Source: Actinostola sp. cb2023 (lineage: Eukaryota > Cnidaria > Anthozoa > Actiniaria > Actinostolidae). Taken from it: 64,000 nucleotides of DNA. The DNA is taken from positions 186,001 to 250,000 of the forward strand of contig JAUJYZ010000783.1 of NCBI GenBank assembly GCA_033675265.1, in the 5' to 3' direction. The notes beneath the pieces are model-generated. The model saw nothing but the letters and a program-made list of their open reading frames with translations, made no database searches and was not told where the DNA came from. Made by a program: the position numbers and the translations under genes. The stretch's first letter is position 1. Every line of letters begins with the position of its first letter. Below are positions 45,693 to 56,053 of this stretch, piece after piece.

Positions 45693-46654
45693 TCAGATGA
45701 TATAACCACAGTGCCTAAAGATGTTTCTTGACATTACCGGAGTTATTCGACTAAGACCATCATAAATTGCAACCTGCGTGCTATCTTCTGTTAACTTTGT
45801 GTTCTTTCTGAGCCATCCCTTTAGCACTCGGAAACAGTATTCACACGTATTATAAACAGGGTGATACGGGGGTTGGAAAACGAAATTACAACCGTTTTGG
45901 GCAAGCATGTTTCTTAGAATTGGTTCCGTAAACCATCCATGATGGAACCCACAATTATCCATGATAATAGTATAAAAATATATTTTACTTCTAAAGCCTC
46001 TTGATTAAAATTCAGGAGTTCTAGACCATTTGATGGACCATTTAAAATGTTCAGATGATTTATTCCAAAAATGCTGTGCAATAAATTAACTGTATAAGTT
46101 GCGTTAGAAGCATAACGCTGCACTTCAATTGCAGGCGATCCAAGAGGTGAATGGCTGTAATTTCTATTTCCTGTGGTCTTGATAACTGAGCACTCGTCAA
46201 AGAAGTGCATATTTCTTGGGTCGAGAGTACTGCAAACAGCTAACTAATCAATCAGTCGTTGTTCACATTGCATGCTCAAACTCTCCCTTGATACTACATT
46301 CAGCCGTTTGTAAGAATAACCGAGATCTTCACGGACAGTTCGAGTAATCAAAGATTTAGAGGGCAAGTTTTGAGCCAGACAAACATTATTTTCAACCAGC
46401 TTTCCCTGAATTTCTTCCGCATTAATGCTTGGCTGTTGCTGTTTACAGTATTCAGTGTACGTTATAACATCATCCGTTCTTGTTGTTCTAGTTTTACATC
46501 CTCCATTTCTGTGTTTAGATTCTCCACGCTCTAAGAACTTGTTTACTATATTCGCAACTGTACTCTTGGGTACATTCAATTGCCTTCCTATTTCTCTATG
46601 CCCACTGCCATTCAACCATCGCTCCACTATTTCACCACAAACGTTAATTGGCAT
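45693..46654 (-). pseudogene. Tc1/mariner (IS630-type) transposase
   Basis: From MPINVCGEIVERWLNGSGHR the N-terminus is a helix-turn-helix (REIGRQLNVPKSTVANIVNK). The catalytic triad is readable: MHFFDECSV (first Asp), TIIMDNCGFHHG (second Asp) and HPVYNTCEYCF (Glu), with 38 residues between the second Asp and Glu by my count, i.e. DD38E spacing. A single in-frame TAG at 46244-46246 and a one-base frameshift near 45990 are the only breaks over about 320 residues. Such enzymes cut at the ends of the inverted repeats and insert at TA. The start Met lies just inside the right inverted repeat. Confidence 0.8.
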
Positions 46655-46786
46655 CTTGCCAATTTCATTGTAAAGTTCAGAATTTGATTGGCCCGTTAAC
46701 AATGGGCTTGTCAACTTCCCGCTCTAGTTCCCAAGTTCCCAACCAACCTCGGAATCGACGCCGCCAAAGTTTCGTGAAATCAACTG

Positions 46787-46957
46787 TAATTACTGGAATT
46801 TCTGACATGACGAAAGCAACTTCTTTGTCTTGCCCGGGATCAATGGGGTTCAGCTGGTGTAGCTGAATTGCCCTTTTCATAACCATCAATGGTGACATTT
46901 CAGGGTTTTGCATGGAGACGTCCCTTGAGAATGAGGGTTTATCATATAATTTCAAAA
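46787..46957 (-). CDS. Second exon of the DMRT-like gene, 5' part
   Basis: After the acceptor at 46958 the frame reads LKLYDKPSFSRDVSMQNPEM, then VMKRAIQLHQLNPIDPGQD and VAFVMSEIPVI up to the TA bordering the Tc1/mariner element. The clean polypyrimidine tract, CAG and open frame support a real exon. It has no recognisable domain. Confidence 0.5.
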
Positions 46958-46977
46958 CTGATAGGACAAAAAAAATG

Positions 46978-47245
46978 AATATCATAGCTGATATCATAGT
47001 TGAAATTAGCAAAAATGTGAAGTTTAGAAAAGATCGCTTCACAAATTGCGAAGATATGAATTTTCAACAATCGAAATTTTATATTGGAAATTTACGCTGG
47101 TAGGCAAGAGTTGTCTACCAACAAAGGTTTTCATACAAAATTTCGATTTTTGAAAATTCATATCTTCGCAATTTGTGAAGCGATCTTTTCCAAACTTCAC
47201 ATTTTTGACTAATTTCAACAAGCTCTTCCCAGCTATGATAATCAT
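46978..47245. repeat. Fold-back repeat in a DMRT-like intron
   Basis: Arms of about 90 bp (46978-47085 and 47130-47245) share GATCGCTTCACAAATTGCG and GAAGATATGAATTTTCAA in inverted orientation around GGTAGGCAAGAGTTGTCTACC. It lies immediately upstream of the acceptor at 46958 on the minus strand. Confidence 0.8.
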
Positions 47246-47430
47246 ATATTTGTCCTATGTCTCCTATAAGTTTTGAAATTACGTGATCAACCCTCAATCG
47301 TTTATATTGCCATAGAGAACTATGTGTTTTTCTAATTGCTTTTGTTGTTGTTCTGTAAATTAAATTGTAACAATTAATATTAAGATATTCGATTTTTAGA
47401 TCGATTCTATACACTGTACTGTTCAACAGT

Positions 47431-47653
47431 TTAAAAACAAAAAGCCATTTGTTTGTTTCTTTTCTCTGCAGCACTGAGTGATGTTCGGAAAATTTGTTTT
47501 GCAGTGTCTAGGTCTGCTATAGCAATAGCAGTTGCTGCAGTTGCCATTGCCGGAAAAGAAGGGACCATTGCCTGCACATACGGCGCTTCAAGAGCTTTCG
47601 CCGGAACTCTTGCATTCTCGAGAACTCTTGCGTGCATTTTGCACATATCACAA
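47431..47653 (-). CDS. DM-domain exon, 3' part
   Basis: The frame continues from the other side of the hAT element (DMCKMHARVLENAR). An Ala-rich segment (MATAATAIAIADL) and a charged end (SAAEKRNKQMAF) run to a stop at 47431. The true exon end is probably a splice donor before that stop, but no strong GT site is evident. The post-Cys helix resembles the recognition helix position of DM proteins only loosely. Confidence 0.6.
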
Positions 47654-48024
47654 CAGGGCTCGAAATAGCGGCCTGCCAATGGCCAAAATGCAGGTCAAAT
47701 TTCACTACTGGCAGGCGAAAATAATTTTGAACTGCCAAATGGAAAATAAAATGGCAGGGGAAATTTTGTTCCACTGTAGTTTATTGTTTTACTTTGTTTG
47801 CCTACCATTTTCCTTTATTCGCTAGACCTTTTCGTGAACAGTCGATCCATATTAAGCTTATAAATATCGGCAAATAAACTGAAAACAACAGCGCAAAGGT
47901 GAGGCGCAGGTCATCAGGTCAGCGGTGTTCTCTTGTAATATAACCCAGCATGCCTTTTGGGCTCCCATGCTAGCGTGCACGCCATTTGCTTGTGTCGAGT
48001 TGTTACGAATCTACGACGGGAAAA

Positions 48025-48495
48025 ATGGCCGAGGAGAACACTATTGAAGTATTTATTAACTTTCGTAATCTTTGCGACCATTTCGATGAGTATGGGATCA
48101 TCATCAGTGTACAAAAGCCAGATGCGTCTGATAGCGAAGAAGAAGCACTAATTGCACTCAAGATCAAAGTTGTTGAGAAAGTTGTTGAGCATTTTGAGGC
48201 CGACACACATTCAGTTAGCCCAATCAGAATAGATGGAGTCATTGGAACACACAGTCAAATTGTGACATTTCTTGATGACCTGGAGAAGCTTGGGAGTGTT
48301 CTGTTCAATGAGCGCAAAATGCTAGTGAAAGACACAGCAGGAGAATTGGTGGATATAACATCGATGCAGCAGATTCATGACCATACTGTTATATTTGTCA
48401 TGTTTAACAATTCCAATGAAGAACTTTCAGACATTGACACTCTTAGCAACTGCAGCGGTGATACTCTGATACTGAGTGATAGTGGTGACTTTTAG
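48025..48495 (+). CDS. Accessory 156-aa acidic protein of the hAT element
   Basis: The intact frame starts MAEENTIEVFINFRNLCDHF and ends DTLILSDSGDF-stop. It is acidic, has a Ser/Glu patch (KPDASDSEEEALIALKIKV), alternating hydrophobic stretches suggestive of a small alpha/beta domain, and an acidic tail (NEELSDIDTLSNCSGD). It precedes the transposase on the same strand inside the element and has no break, unlike the transposase. I do not recognise a family. It may be a transposition cofactor or a captured host exon. Confidence 0.6.
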   Translation: MAEENTIEVFINFRNLCDHFDEYGIIISVQKPDASDSEEEALIALKIKVVEKVVEHFEADTHSVSPIRIDGVIGTHSQIVTFLDDLEKLGSVLFNERKMLVKDTAGELVDITSMQQIHDHTVIFVMFNNSNEELSDIDTLSNCSGDTLILSDSGDF

Positions 48496-48824
48496 TTAGG
48501 GTATGAATTGCTTGAAGATCGTTTTGTTTATGAAAAAAAAGTTTATACATAAACAATGCATATAATCAGATGGAGTGTTCCTGGACAGCTGAAGCACTAT
48601 AACCTTCTCTAAGCTTTGAATTTCAACATTTTCAGAAGATTGCCCGTAACTCTGTTGTATTAGTACTAATTTCTTTGTTAATGTTTATTGTTGAAAATAA
48701 AACATAAGGTTTGAATCAGACTCGTTAGCGTGGGTTATTTTGCTTAACGGGTGGGATGCCTGTTGTACGGGCACGTTCCCAATTTGCAACGCGCGCTTCA
48801 CTCCAACAACATGGCGAAGACAAC

Positions 48825-51338
48825 ATGGATGTGAAATCAGTTAGAAATACTAAGAAATCTACTCTTTTGGGCTGGGGATTTGGTGATTGGCTTGAAATTG
48901 TAGAGTCTGAGACACGAAACGGTAAAGTGTAAGTAAATAGTGTGCGATGCAGCATCTGTATGAAGCACGAAAAAAATCTGACATCACAAAGAAATTTCAA
49001 CACTGCCTGGTGTCGCAGTACGACCAATGTTAAGAAAGATACTGTGATTACTCACTTGAAAGGAGAGACACACAAGCTTGCAGTGAAATTGGACCAGGAG
49101 AGTGAGTTTATGAAGAATCCAGGTCCACTGCCTTCATATGCTGCAACAACACTTGGCAGGGCAATTTTCAAGTTAAACCAACAAGAGAATGAGACTTTGA
49201 AGAAGTTGATTGAAATTGCATTTGTTGTTGCAAAGGAAGAGCTCCCTTTTACCAAGTTCGTTCCCATTGCTCAATTAGAAAAGAGACATGGTATTAACTT
49301 GGGGCAAACGTACATGAATGATCATGCATGCACGGAGTTTATTGACTCCATTGCTGAAGTTTACGAACAAGAGTTAAACGAGGTTTGTTAATGTTATTTG
49401 TGATCAATATTATTTAATATTATTATTTTATTGCTTTGTCTATTCCTTCCCGCTGCATCTCCTTTTTGTGATTGTCAATATTATTGTTTACTATTTTTTT
49501 AAATTTCAAAACTTAAATTCTGGAGGGGTGGGGGTACTAAATAAATATTCAGCTGTGGGGGTATGGATATTTTTTTGAAATACACAATGGGGTAAAAGGC
49601 TTACTGCAGAATAAATAACAACAATAATGATAATATAAAAAAACTGTAGTTGACTGTGTTTTATACCTTCTGCTTGTAGGTGTTGCATAATGGTGTCCAC
49701 TACTACTCCATTTTGGTGGATGGTAGCACAGATGCAAGCAATAAAGAGAAAGAGCTTATTTTCATTCTTTATGTGGACCCAGACACTGGGAAACAGAGGA
49801 TGAGGGTTTTTTTTCACTTAGAAAAGTGGAATGTGCAACTGCTGCAGGAGTATTAGCTACAATCAAGAATGCCTTTCAAGACCACAACATAGATTCACTA
49901 AAGGAACACACTGTGGGGCTTGGTGCTGATGGAGCAGCAGTTAATTTTGGAGAGAAGGGAGGAGTTGCCACACTTTTAAAGAAGGATGAAGGTATTGATT
50001 GGCTAGTCCCAGTTCACTGTGTGAGTCATAAACTTGAACTGAGCATAGCAGATGCACTAAAGTCAACACTGTTTTCAGAGATTGATAACATGCTTGTCAA
50101 AGTATACTACTTGTACAAAAAACAGTCCAAAGAAGATGAGACAGCTGACAGGGTTGGCAGAAGCGCTGGAAATGTCAGTAAGCACACCTGTCAAAGAAAA
50201 TGGAACTCGGTGGTTAGAGCATAAATTGCGGGCACTGAACTGGATAAGCAAGAAATATGGCCCTCTTATGACTCACCTTAGCCATCTGACAGAAGATACC
50301 ACATATCCAAGTGCAGAGCGGGCAAAGTTTAAGGGGATGTATGACAAATACAGGAATGCCAAGTACCCACTGTACGTGGAGTATTTCATTGAAGTATTGA
50401 CACCAGCAGCTGAACTGAGTCTCCATTTTCAGCGTGAAGCCATAGATGTGGTGGGTGCAGTACGTGGAGTCAATAGCTTTTTCCGAATCATGGAAAAGCT
50501 GAAAGAGTCAAGTGGACTTGGACTTATTTTCTCCATTGGTCGTGTCAAGAATTGTATCAATAACCTGGTCACCAGTGACAATGTTGATCAGCACTGCATG
50601 TACCGAGAAGTTAAGCTGACATATGTTGAGCAAGCCAAGAGAAGTCTTAACAATGCTAATGATGGTATCCTGATTAATATCCTTAAATGTTTTACTCAAC
50701 GATTTGACAACACAGCAACTAAAAAACTGTTCAATGCACTTGTCAAAATCTTAGACACTGAAGTCTATCCAGAAGAAGGAATGGATGATGACTATGGTCT
50801 AGATGAGGTGAGGTTACTTGTTGACAGGTTTGATGTTCTGCTCAATGCAAACGGCTGTGATGTGACAAAAATTGAAAGTGAGTGGGCTGATGTAAAGGAG
50901 ATGGTTGTCACAACTGGCTTGAGGGGGAACAAATACATTGATGCATGGGCAAAACTGTTCATTTCCTCAAAGAAAAAAGCTCTTAGCAACATTCTGCATC
51001 TTGTTGAGATTCTCTTGGTTGTTCCAATAAGCAATGCCCATGTTGAGCGCATGTTCTCAACAATGAATCGTGTCCACACAGACTGGAGAAATTGTTTAGG
51101 AGAGAAGAAGGTTGAGAACTTGCTGAGGATCTGTGAGGAAGGTACTACTTCAGACAAATTTGATCCACAGCCAGCACTTCACAGATGGAATGCAAAATGT
51201 GCCACACAGAGAAGGCCTTATGTTAGGCCCAGTGGGTCACATGCAAATTCATCTCACTCTGCAGCAAAGAAAAGGAAACTACCTGAATCAGAGGTTATGG
51301 AAGCTGTCAAGGACCTGCTAGATCAAGATGATAACTGA
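48825..51338 (+). pseudogene. hAT transposase (ZNF862-like), nearly intact
   Basis: It starts MDVKSVRNTKKSTLLGWGFG. After an in-frame TAA at about 48930 comes a zinc-finger-like segment (VRCSICMKHEKN..HLKGETHK), then LPSYAATTLGRAIFKLNQQE. A 300-nt intron (about 49384-49679, GTTTGT..CTTGTAG) joins NE to VLHNGVHYYSILVDGSTDAS (first Asp). The second acidic motif is LGADGAAVNFGEKGG with VHCVSHKLELS. The dimerisation end ISNAHVERMFSTMNRVHTDW carries the catalytic Glu, and a basic tail KKRKLPESEVMEAVKDLLDQ closes it. Two further breaks sit in homopolymers: a run of 8 T (near 49808-49815) and a run of 6 A (near 50118). They may be slippage or sequencing errors. The enzyme would move the surrounding element. 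Confidence 0.8.
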
Positions 51339-51930
51339 TGTGGTAGTACTGGATTAATAACTCATGTGATGTCAGTTGTTCTCCATTCAGAAGTCTCTCC
51401 TGCCAGTTTTTGATGGATTCATTGTTACAAAATATAGCATTCATTTTCAAAGAAAGACACCACAAAACTCTTGAGTTGTTAAATTTTATTGTTCGATTTT
51501 TGCATCAATTAACACATCAGTATATGGTGCATGTTCTTGTTGAGTACCTTGATGTTTAATTCTTCATTGGTGTTTCTTAAATACATGTAGCAAATAATAA
51601 TGTTGATAATGAGAGTAGTTTCAAGTCAGTAAAAGTAGCCCATTTGCAGATACTCTCTACAGTGAGTCACAGTGACAGTCAGTGGCCTGAAAACTATGAC
51701 AACAATGTACATTGTATGATTACACTTTACTTTTGATTTGAACGTTTTGTCTTACTTTGTGTACTGCATACTGCAAGTTAGTCTCTTTTCGCTTGGCATG
51801 GTCTAACAATGTGATTGCTACTAAAAAGGTGAAAATTGCACATTTTTTATCGTAAATTTGTGGCAGGTCAAAAATACTAAATGGCAGGCCAAAATTTATT
51901 TGTCCTGCCAAAAAACTATTTCGAGCCCTG

Positions 51931-52033
51931 CACAAGCACACATTCTGTACGGGAAAATTAGTTTGTGTCCACAAAGGACACTAACTATTCCGTGGTTTCT
52001 ACATTTCACACAAGTGCGTCCACAAGACTCCAT
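51931..52033 (-). CDS. DM-domain exon, 5' part
   Basis: It encodes 34 codons plus one base, containing both N-terminal cysteines, the NHG motif, GHK and the CxC pair. It ends at the element boundary with the duplicated CACAA (TTGTG on this strand). The start ATG is preceded in frame by a stop a few codons upstream, so it is the natural start if this is the first exon. Confidence 0.75.
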
Positions 52034-52210
52034 GTTCAACTCGTAGTAAATCAGTCGAACGAAAAGAACAAACATGTTTTAACTACAAATTAGCAATTCA
52101 AATTTAGCGCCAAAACTGTGTTATGGAATACTGTATTATTGAATAACAATAGACAGTCACATTATTTCATGGTCAGTTGTGCACGGATTTAATGTTTTCA
52201 GCTGATTTTG

Positions 52211-52750
52211 TTGCTTATCCTATCGCAAAAAAACTGCTATGCCTTGGAATACCAATCAAAACGAGGGTGCTTTCCAACTGGAGGCAGCATATACCCCCTC
52301 CAAAAGCGAATTGATATTATTGTCACGTATATAAGAGTTCGGTCCATTGCTGCAACAGCAAGGATATGTAAAGTCAGTTATAATACTGTACGAAATATGT
52401 TACGGCTTTTCACTGGCAAAGCTTCATTGATGCCTTCTACACAATTCAATGCGAGACCAAAGCACTACCCACCGTGGATAGATACGTACATTGAAGCACT
52501 CGTGGTATTATATCCAACCATGTACATAAGCACTACCCACCGTGGATTGGTATTATATCCAACCATGTACATCAGAGAAATACGATGCATAGTGGCTGAT
52601 GGCTTTGGCCTTGTCCCGGCAGACACACCATCCTGTTTCTACATACAACATTTAATGAGTACACTCAATATTACGAGAAAGAAGTGTGTCATGGTGGCAA
52701 ATGAACGCGGTTTGCGGTTCGCGGGAAATCAGGAAAAGCCTCAATCTTAA
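52211..52750 (+). pseudogene. Tc1/mariner transposase N-terminal fragment with internal duplication
   Basis: The frame contains GGSIYPLQKRIDIIVTYIRV and ATARICKVSYNTVRNMLRLF (helix-turn-helix), then PPWIDTYIEALVVLYPTMYI, IREIRCIVADGFGLVPADTP and STLNITRKKCVMVANER, which is the DNA-binding half of an IS630-type transposase. A 69-bp tandem duplication (52459 and 52528, AGCACTACCCACCGTGGAT) repeats LYPTMYI. The catalytic half is absent. It lies about 180 bp upstream of the start of the DMRT-like gene, on the opposite strand. Confidence 0.6.
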
Positions 52751-53892
52751 GGTCTCTATTGTCCATATTATCCGCACTGCTGAAGTAATCAAATGTTGAC
52801 AGGCGCAAAGAATAGTTTCCAGTTATATAGTTCCAGTTCTAGTTTGACAGTTTCAGTTATACTTTCATAAAAAGACACTTGGCTGCTGATACTATACAGT
52901 TAGTAAATTTTGTGAGTTTGTGTGTGGGGGGGGGGGGACTTCGATTAGTTTGAGTCGGGCGTATATCGGTATTGAGTTGGTATTGAATAAATTTGCAAAG
53001 CGTGTATCCACATGATGTAGTAACATTTTATGAGAAGGTGAATAAGAAAATCAAACAACATTGAAAATGAAAATTTTCCCCCACTTTGACATTTTGTGTG
53101 CAGGTAGACCACCCAGGGGGGGTGCACAAAAACACCCCATGTTGGGGTCATCAAATTTATTGTTGCCATAGAAATGGCCCATGTGCCACAAATTCAACCC
53201 AAAATGCCCTCCAGTGAAGGGCAAATGAATGATGGTCATTCTCCGGTGCATTTAAACCAATTTCATTCAAATGTGTTCCACAAGCAGGGCAACTCTTCTA
53301 GTTTTAAAAATGGTCAATCAATACAATTCACTTGAGTATACGCTCAGCAGATGAACACTTAACGAGGGGCCATGTTGGCCATTTCGATTGAGAGGAAAAG
53401 CAGGCTAAACGCTTTAGCTGATATCTCCTAAAGTACGCTCTTCTAAGAAATGATACTTTTATCACAACTTCTATAGACATAGACATTGATGTTTTAAATT
53501 CTAGAAAAACATTTTTGGCGAAAATTATAATTTTACAGTTCATACCAATTGAGGCAAATGGTCAAAATATGAAAAATTAGTCTTGTTATAGCTCGATTAT
53601 TTCACTCAAAAACTAATTTCATTTACTAAATATCACTATAAAGGCAATTGTTATTATCCTCTAAACACATTCAATCCAATTGTTGAAAGTCTGAAGATGC
53701 GAAGTCTGAGAAATAAAAATTCATAAAAGACCTACCTTGTCAGTCTAATCGAGGTGATTTTACCCTGATTATTCCACAAGGTGCAGTCACTAACAGGTAT
53801 GACAAAGCTCTTAAATTACAACTTTAAGATGTCCAAATTAAGATAACTTTTGTTTATCCCGCTCACACAGACTGCACAACTATCGAAGGACC
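52751..53892. other. No gene recognised
   Basis: A G-run (52926-52937) is the only notable feature. Confidence 0.4.
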
Positions 53893-54113
53893 AAGTCGTA
53901 CAATTATCATATTTCACTTTAAAAGATGCTTCTTCCACGTAAATGGATTTTTATTATCCAAGCTTTCGGGCCCTTGGTCCATCATCATCCCTGATGATCA
54001 TCATCCCTGATCATCATCCCTGATGATGGGCCAAGGGCCCGAAAGCTTGGATAATAAAAATCCATTTACGTGGAAGAAGCATCTTTTAAAGTGAAATAAT
54101 GATACCCACGTAC
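53893..54113. repeat. Long hairpin, Penelope-end-like
   Basis: Arms of about 90 bp share TTCACTTTAAAAGATGCTTC, ACGTAAATGGATTTTTATTA and AGCTTTCGGGCCCTTGG in inverted orientation, around a loop of repeated GATCATCATCCCT. The CTTTCGGGCC..TCATCATC block resembles conserved sequence at Penelope-like element ends. No protein fragment lies next to it. Confidence 0.7.
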
Positions 54114-56013
54114 AACGACACTCTTAATTTAATTGTCGTATTATTAAGAGCGTAATATTGACGATCACGTCAATTCAAGCAGGAAAATCCCTCTACAGAG
54201 CTGCATATATGGTTCAAGCACTTTGTTACATTCTGATTACTGCTATGTGCTGAAATGTTGTCATTAAAACCTTTAAAACAACAAGAAAGAAGTTTCTTGT
54301 TCGTATTGTAAAAAACGGAAATACAGTACCAACTAAAATTATTGCAACAGCTAATAACCACAATTGCGCCACAAAAAGACTTCTTTAAGAGAACCGCAAT
54401 TTGCGGACTTTTGCAGTTTTCTTTTGTGCCTCGGTCATTATTCATAAAAGCTGCAATTTGCATTTCAAGGCATAAGACAATAGACCGCAATAATACGCAA
54501 AATTAATTGATTTACCCGCAAAGATGATATATTTGTTAGAGTTGAAGCTCAAATGTGCAAGGAATCCCACAACAAATCAGGCAATTATTCAATAAGATGA
54601 AAGCACTTGATGTTTTATCTGCTTTGATGAACAAATTACGATCAGTCTGTCGTTCGCTGAAACGTGAAGTGATGACAAGTTTATGAAAATTATTCCCTGG
54701 CAGCCGCTCTGATCGGTATTTATACTTGCAATTCATGTCTTAAAACATCTTCAAATTGTGAAGAACTAAAGTTAGGACTATGAAGATATCAAACTTCACT
54801 TTCTCAAGTTTGTGACCGGTTTGATCCGTTCACGTTGCATGTGTGGATGGTGTCACACAACACCAAAACAAACTAACAAGTAACTGCGAAAAAAGTGTAT
54901 GAGAAATGTTCAGATTCATCCAGATTCCAAATAAATGTTTTTCATTTGGTAATAAAGGCTTTTTGAGCAAAAGATTTAGGATCAAACAAGTCGTTTATGT
55001 GAATAATAATCATCCCAAGAACTCACTTCTCGTAATCGTAAACAAACATTTCACACCTTGAGCTTGGTTATGTTTGATAGTTTGATGATCAAGGCCACTA
55101 ATAAAAGATTCAGGTAAGCATAACTGTCTTTGATGTTCTCTCTTATAGTTGTGTCTACTGCTTCTTATTATTATGAAACAAACATTGCCACGAATTTCAG
55201 CTAGATCAGCTCATAACATTCAGTAGGGAATATTTTATACAAAGAGCATAATATTTCGGCAGAAACCTGTGTTTTGTAGATGCAACTGAGAATTGTTTTA
55301 TAATTGATATTCTGTTCAAATCGAGCAGAGGTTTGAAGATTATATACTCTGGCTGGAGTCTTCAAGTTTCTTTATAATATCGCGATTCTCTTAAGATTTT
55401 GATCTAGAGAGAGACGGCATTATTTTCCGATAATGACTCACAATAATGGTGCAAAATTTGTTTGTATTTCATCGAATTTGTCATTCACTTGATTCTAAAT
55501 TGAACAAGACGCTCTACTAGCGTGAACTTGGGCTTCTTAATAAAGCTGTTTTGATAGATTTTAAATGTGAAACCTAATAGCTTGTATCATCATACAGAAG
55601 TAGTTTTAGCCTACATGTATTACTTGCAGAATTTAAGTCACTCGTTGCGTGACTCAGTAGAGCATGCATACGTAATTAGCTTCAACACTCACACTCCTAC
55701 CTGACAGCTGCATGGCGAAGCACATTTCGATTACCTTGCAAGAAACGATTTCACAACCTCAATACTGAATTACGATCGAGTTCTTACTAAGCCACAGACA
55801 TCCGTTAGAAATACACTTTCAGACAGAATTGCAAGGCCAAAAAGTATTCTCTAGGATATTTGCATGTTTACTAAGCAGTATTAATGAACGACTCGACTGG
55901 CTCGAGCAGGGGAGCACGGCAAAATCCTTTTTGAATGCTGCTGGTGATTTGATTTATCGTTACGTACGTCTGCCATCTTGAATTTCGTTGATAAGCTGCT
56001 GACCACAACTTCT
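54114..56013. other. No gene recognised
   Basis: Nearly 2 kb of AT-rich sequence in which I see no gene, repeat end or RNA. Confidence 0.4.
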
Positions 56014-56022
56014 GTATACTCA

Positions 56023-56053
<31 letters not shown>

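Larger units (their letters stand above)
43530..46786. mobile_element. Tc1/mariner-superfamily element carrying a passenger gene
   Basis: The element of 3,257 bp has inverted repeats of 131 bp (43530-43660 and 46656-46786) beginning CAGTTGATTTCACGAAAC, with TA at both borders (43528-43529, 46787-46788). It encodes a transposase on the minus strand starting right at the inner edge of the right repeat, and a second gene on the plus strand starting close to the inner edge of the left repeat. The two genes converge, with about 300 bp between their stops. Both repeats contain the same open reading stretch (MTSPLLTGQSNSELYNEIG), so either gene may be transcribed from a promoter in its own repeat. 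Tc1/mariner elements normally hold only a transposase. Confidence 0.8.
47654..51930. mobile_element. hAT-like element with 5-bp target duplication and two genes
   Basis: The terminal inverted repeats are CAGGGCTCGAAATAG (47654-47668; complement ends 51930). CACAA stands directly outside both ends (47649-47653 and 51931-51935). The CAGGG start and the transposase inside identify a hAT. A 5-bp rather than 8-bp duplication is known for some hAT groups (hAT5). Behind each end lie several copies of TGGCAGG/CCTGCC (left 47672-47760, right 51860-51912), probably transposase binding sites. It inserted into the DM-domain exon described above. Confidence 0.85.
43102..52033 (-). pseudogene. DMRT-like (DM domain) gene interrupted by two transposons
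   Basis: On the minus strand an ATG at 52033 opens MESCGRTCVKCRNHGIVSVL, followed by CGHKLIFPYRMCAC. This matches the DM zinc-binding domain of doublesex/mab-3 proteins (C-x2-C-x-NHG...GHK...C-x-C-x2-C). The frame breaks at 51931 at a hAT insertion and resumes at 47653 with DMCKMHARVLENARVPAKA, so the last Cys is on the far side. A second exon starts at 46957 after a strong acceptor (TTTTTTTGTCCTATCAG) and is split by a Tc1/mariner element. A last candidate exon (43254-43102) reads IPMSTIQDLILQGAGDLDAI, faintly like a CUE/DMA-type motif, and is followed by AATAAA. DM proteins bind DNA as transcription factors, often in sexual development. One usual zinc ligand (Cys after GHKxx) is Phe here. 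Splice sites after the DM exon are uncertain. Confidence 0.7.

Noticed and set aside
46677..47042. Minus-strand frame starting with a hydrophobic stretch (FTFLLISTMISAMIFIFF)
   Set aside because: The hydrophobic part is intron upstream of the acceptor at 46958; only the part after it is treated as exon.
47115..47474. 119-codon minus-strand frame with a SWEELVEIS..WKRSLHKL segment
   Set aside because: Reminiscent of LINE reverse-transcriptase tails, but it overlaps a fold-back repeat and I could not place it in a family.
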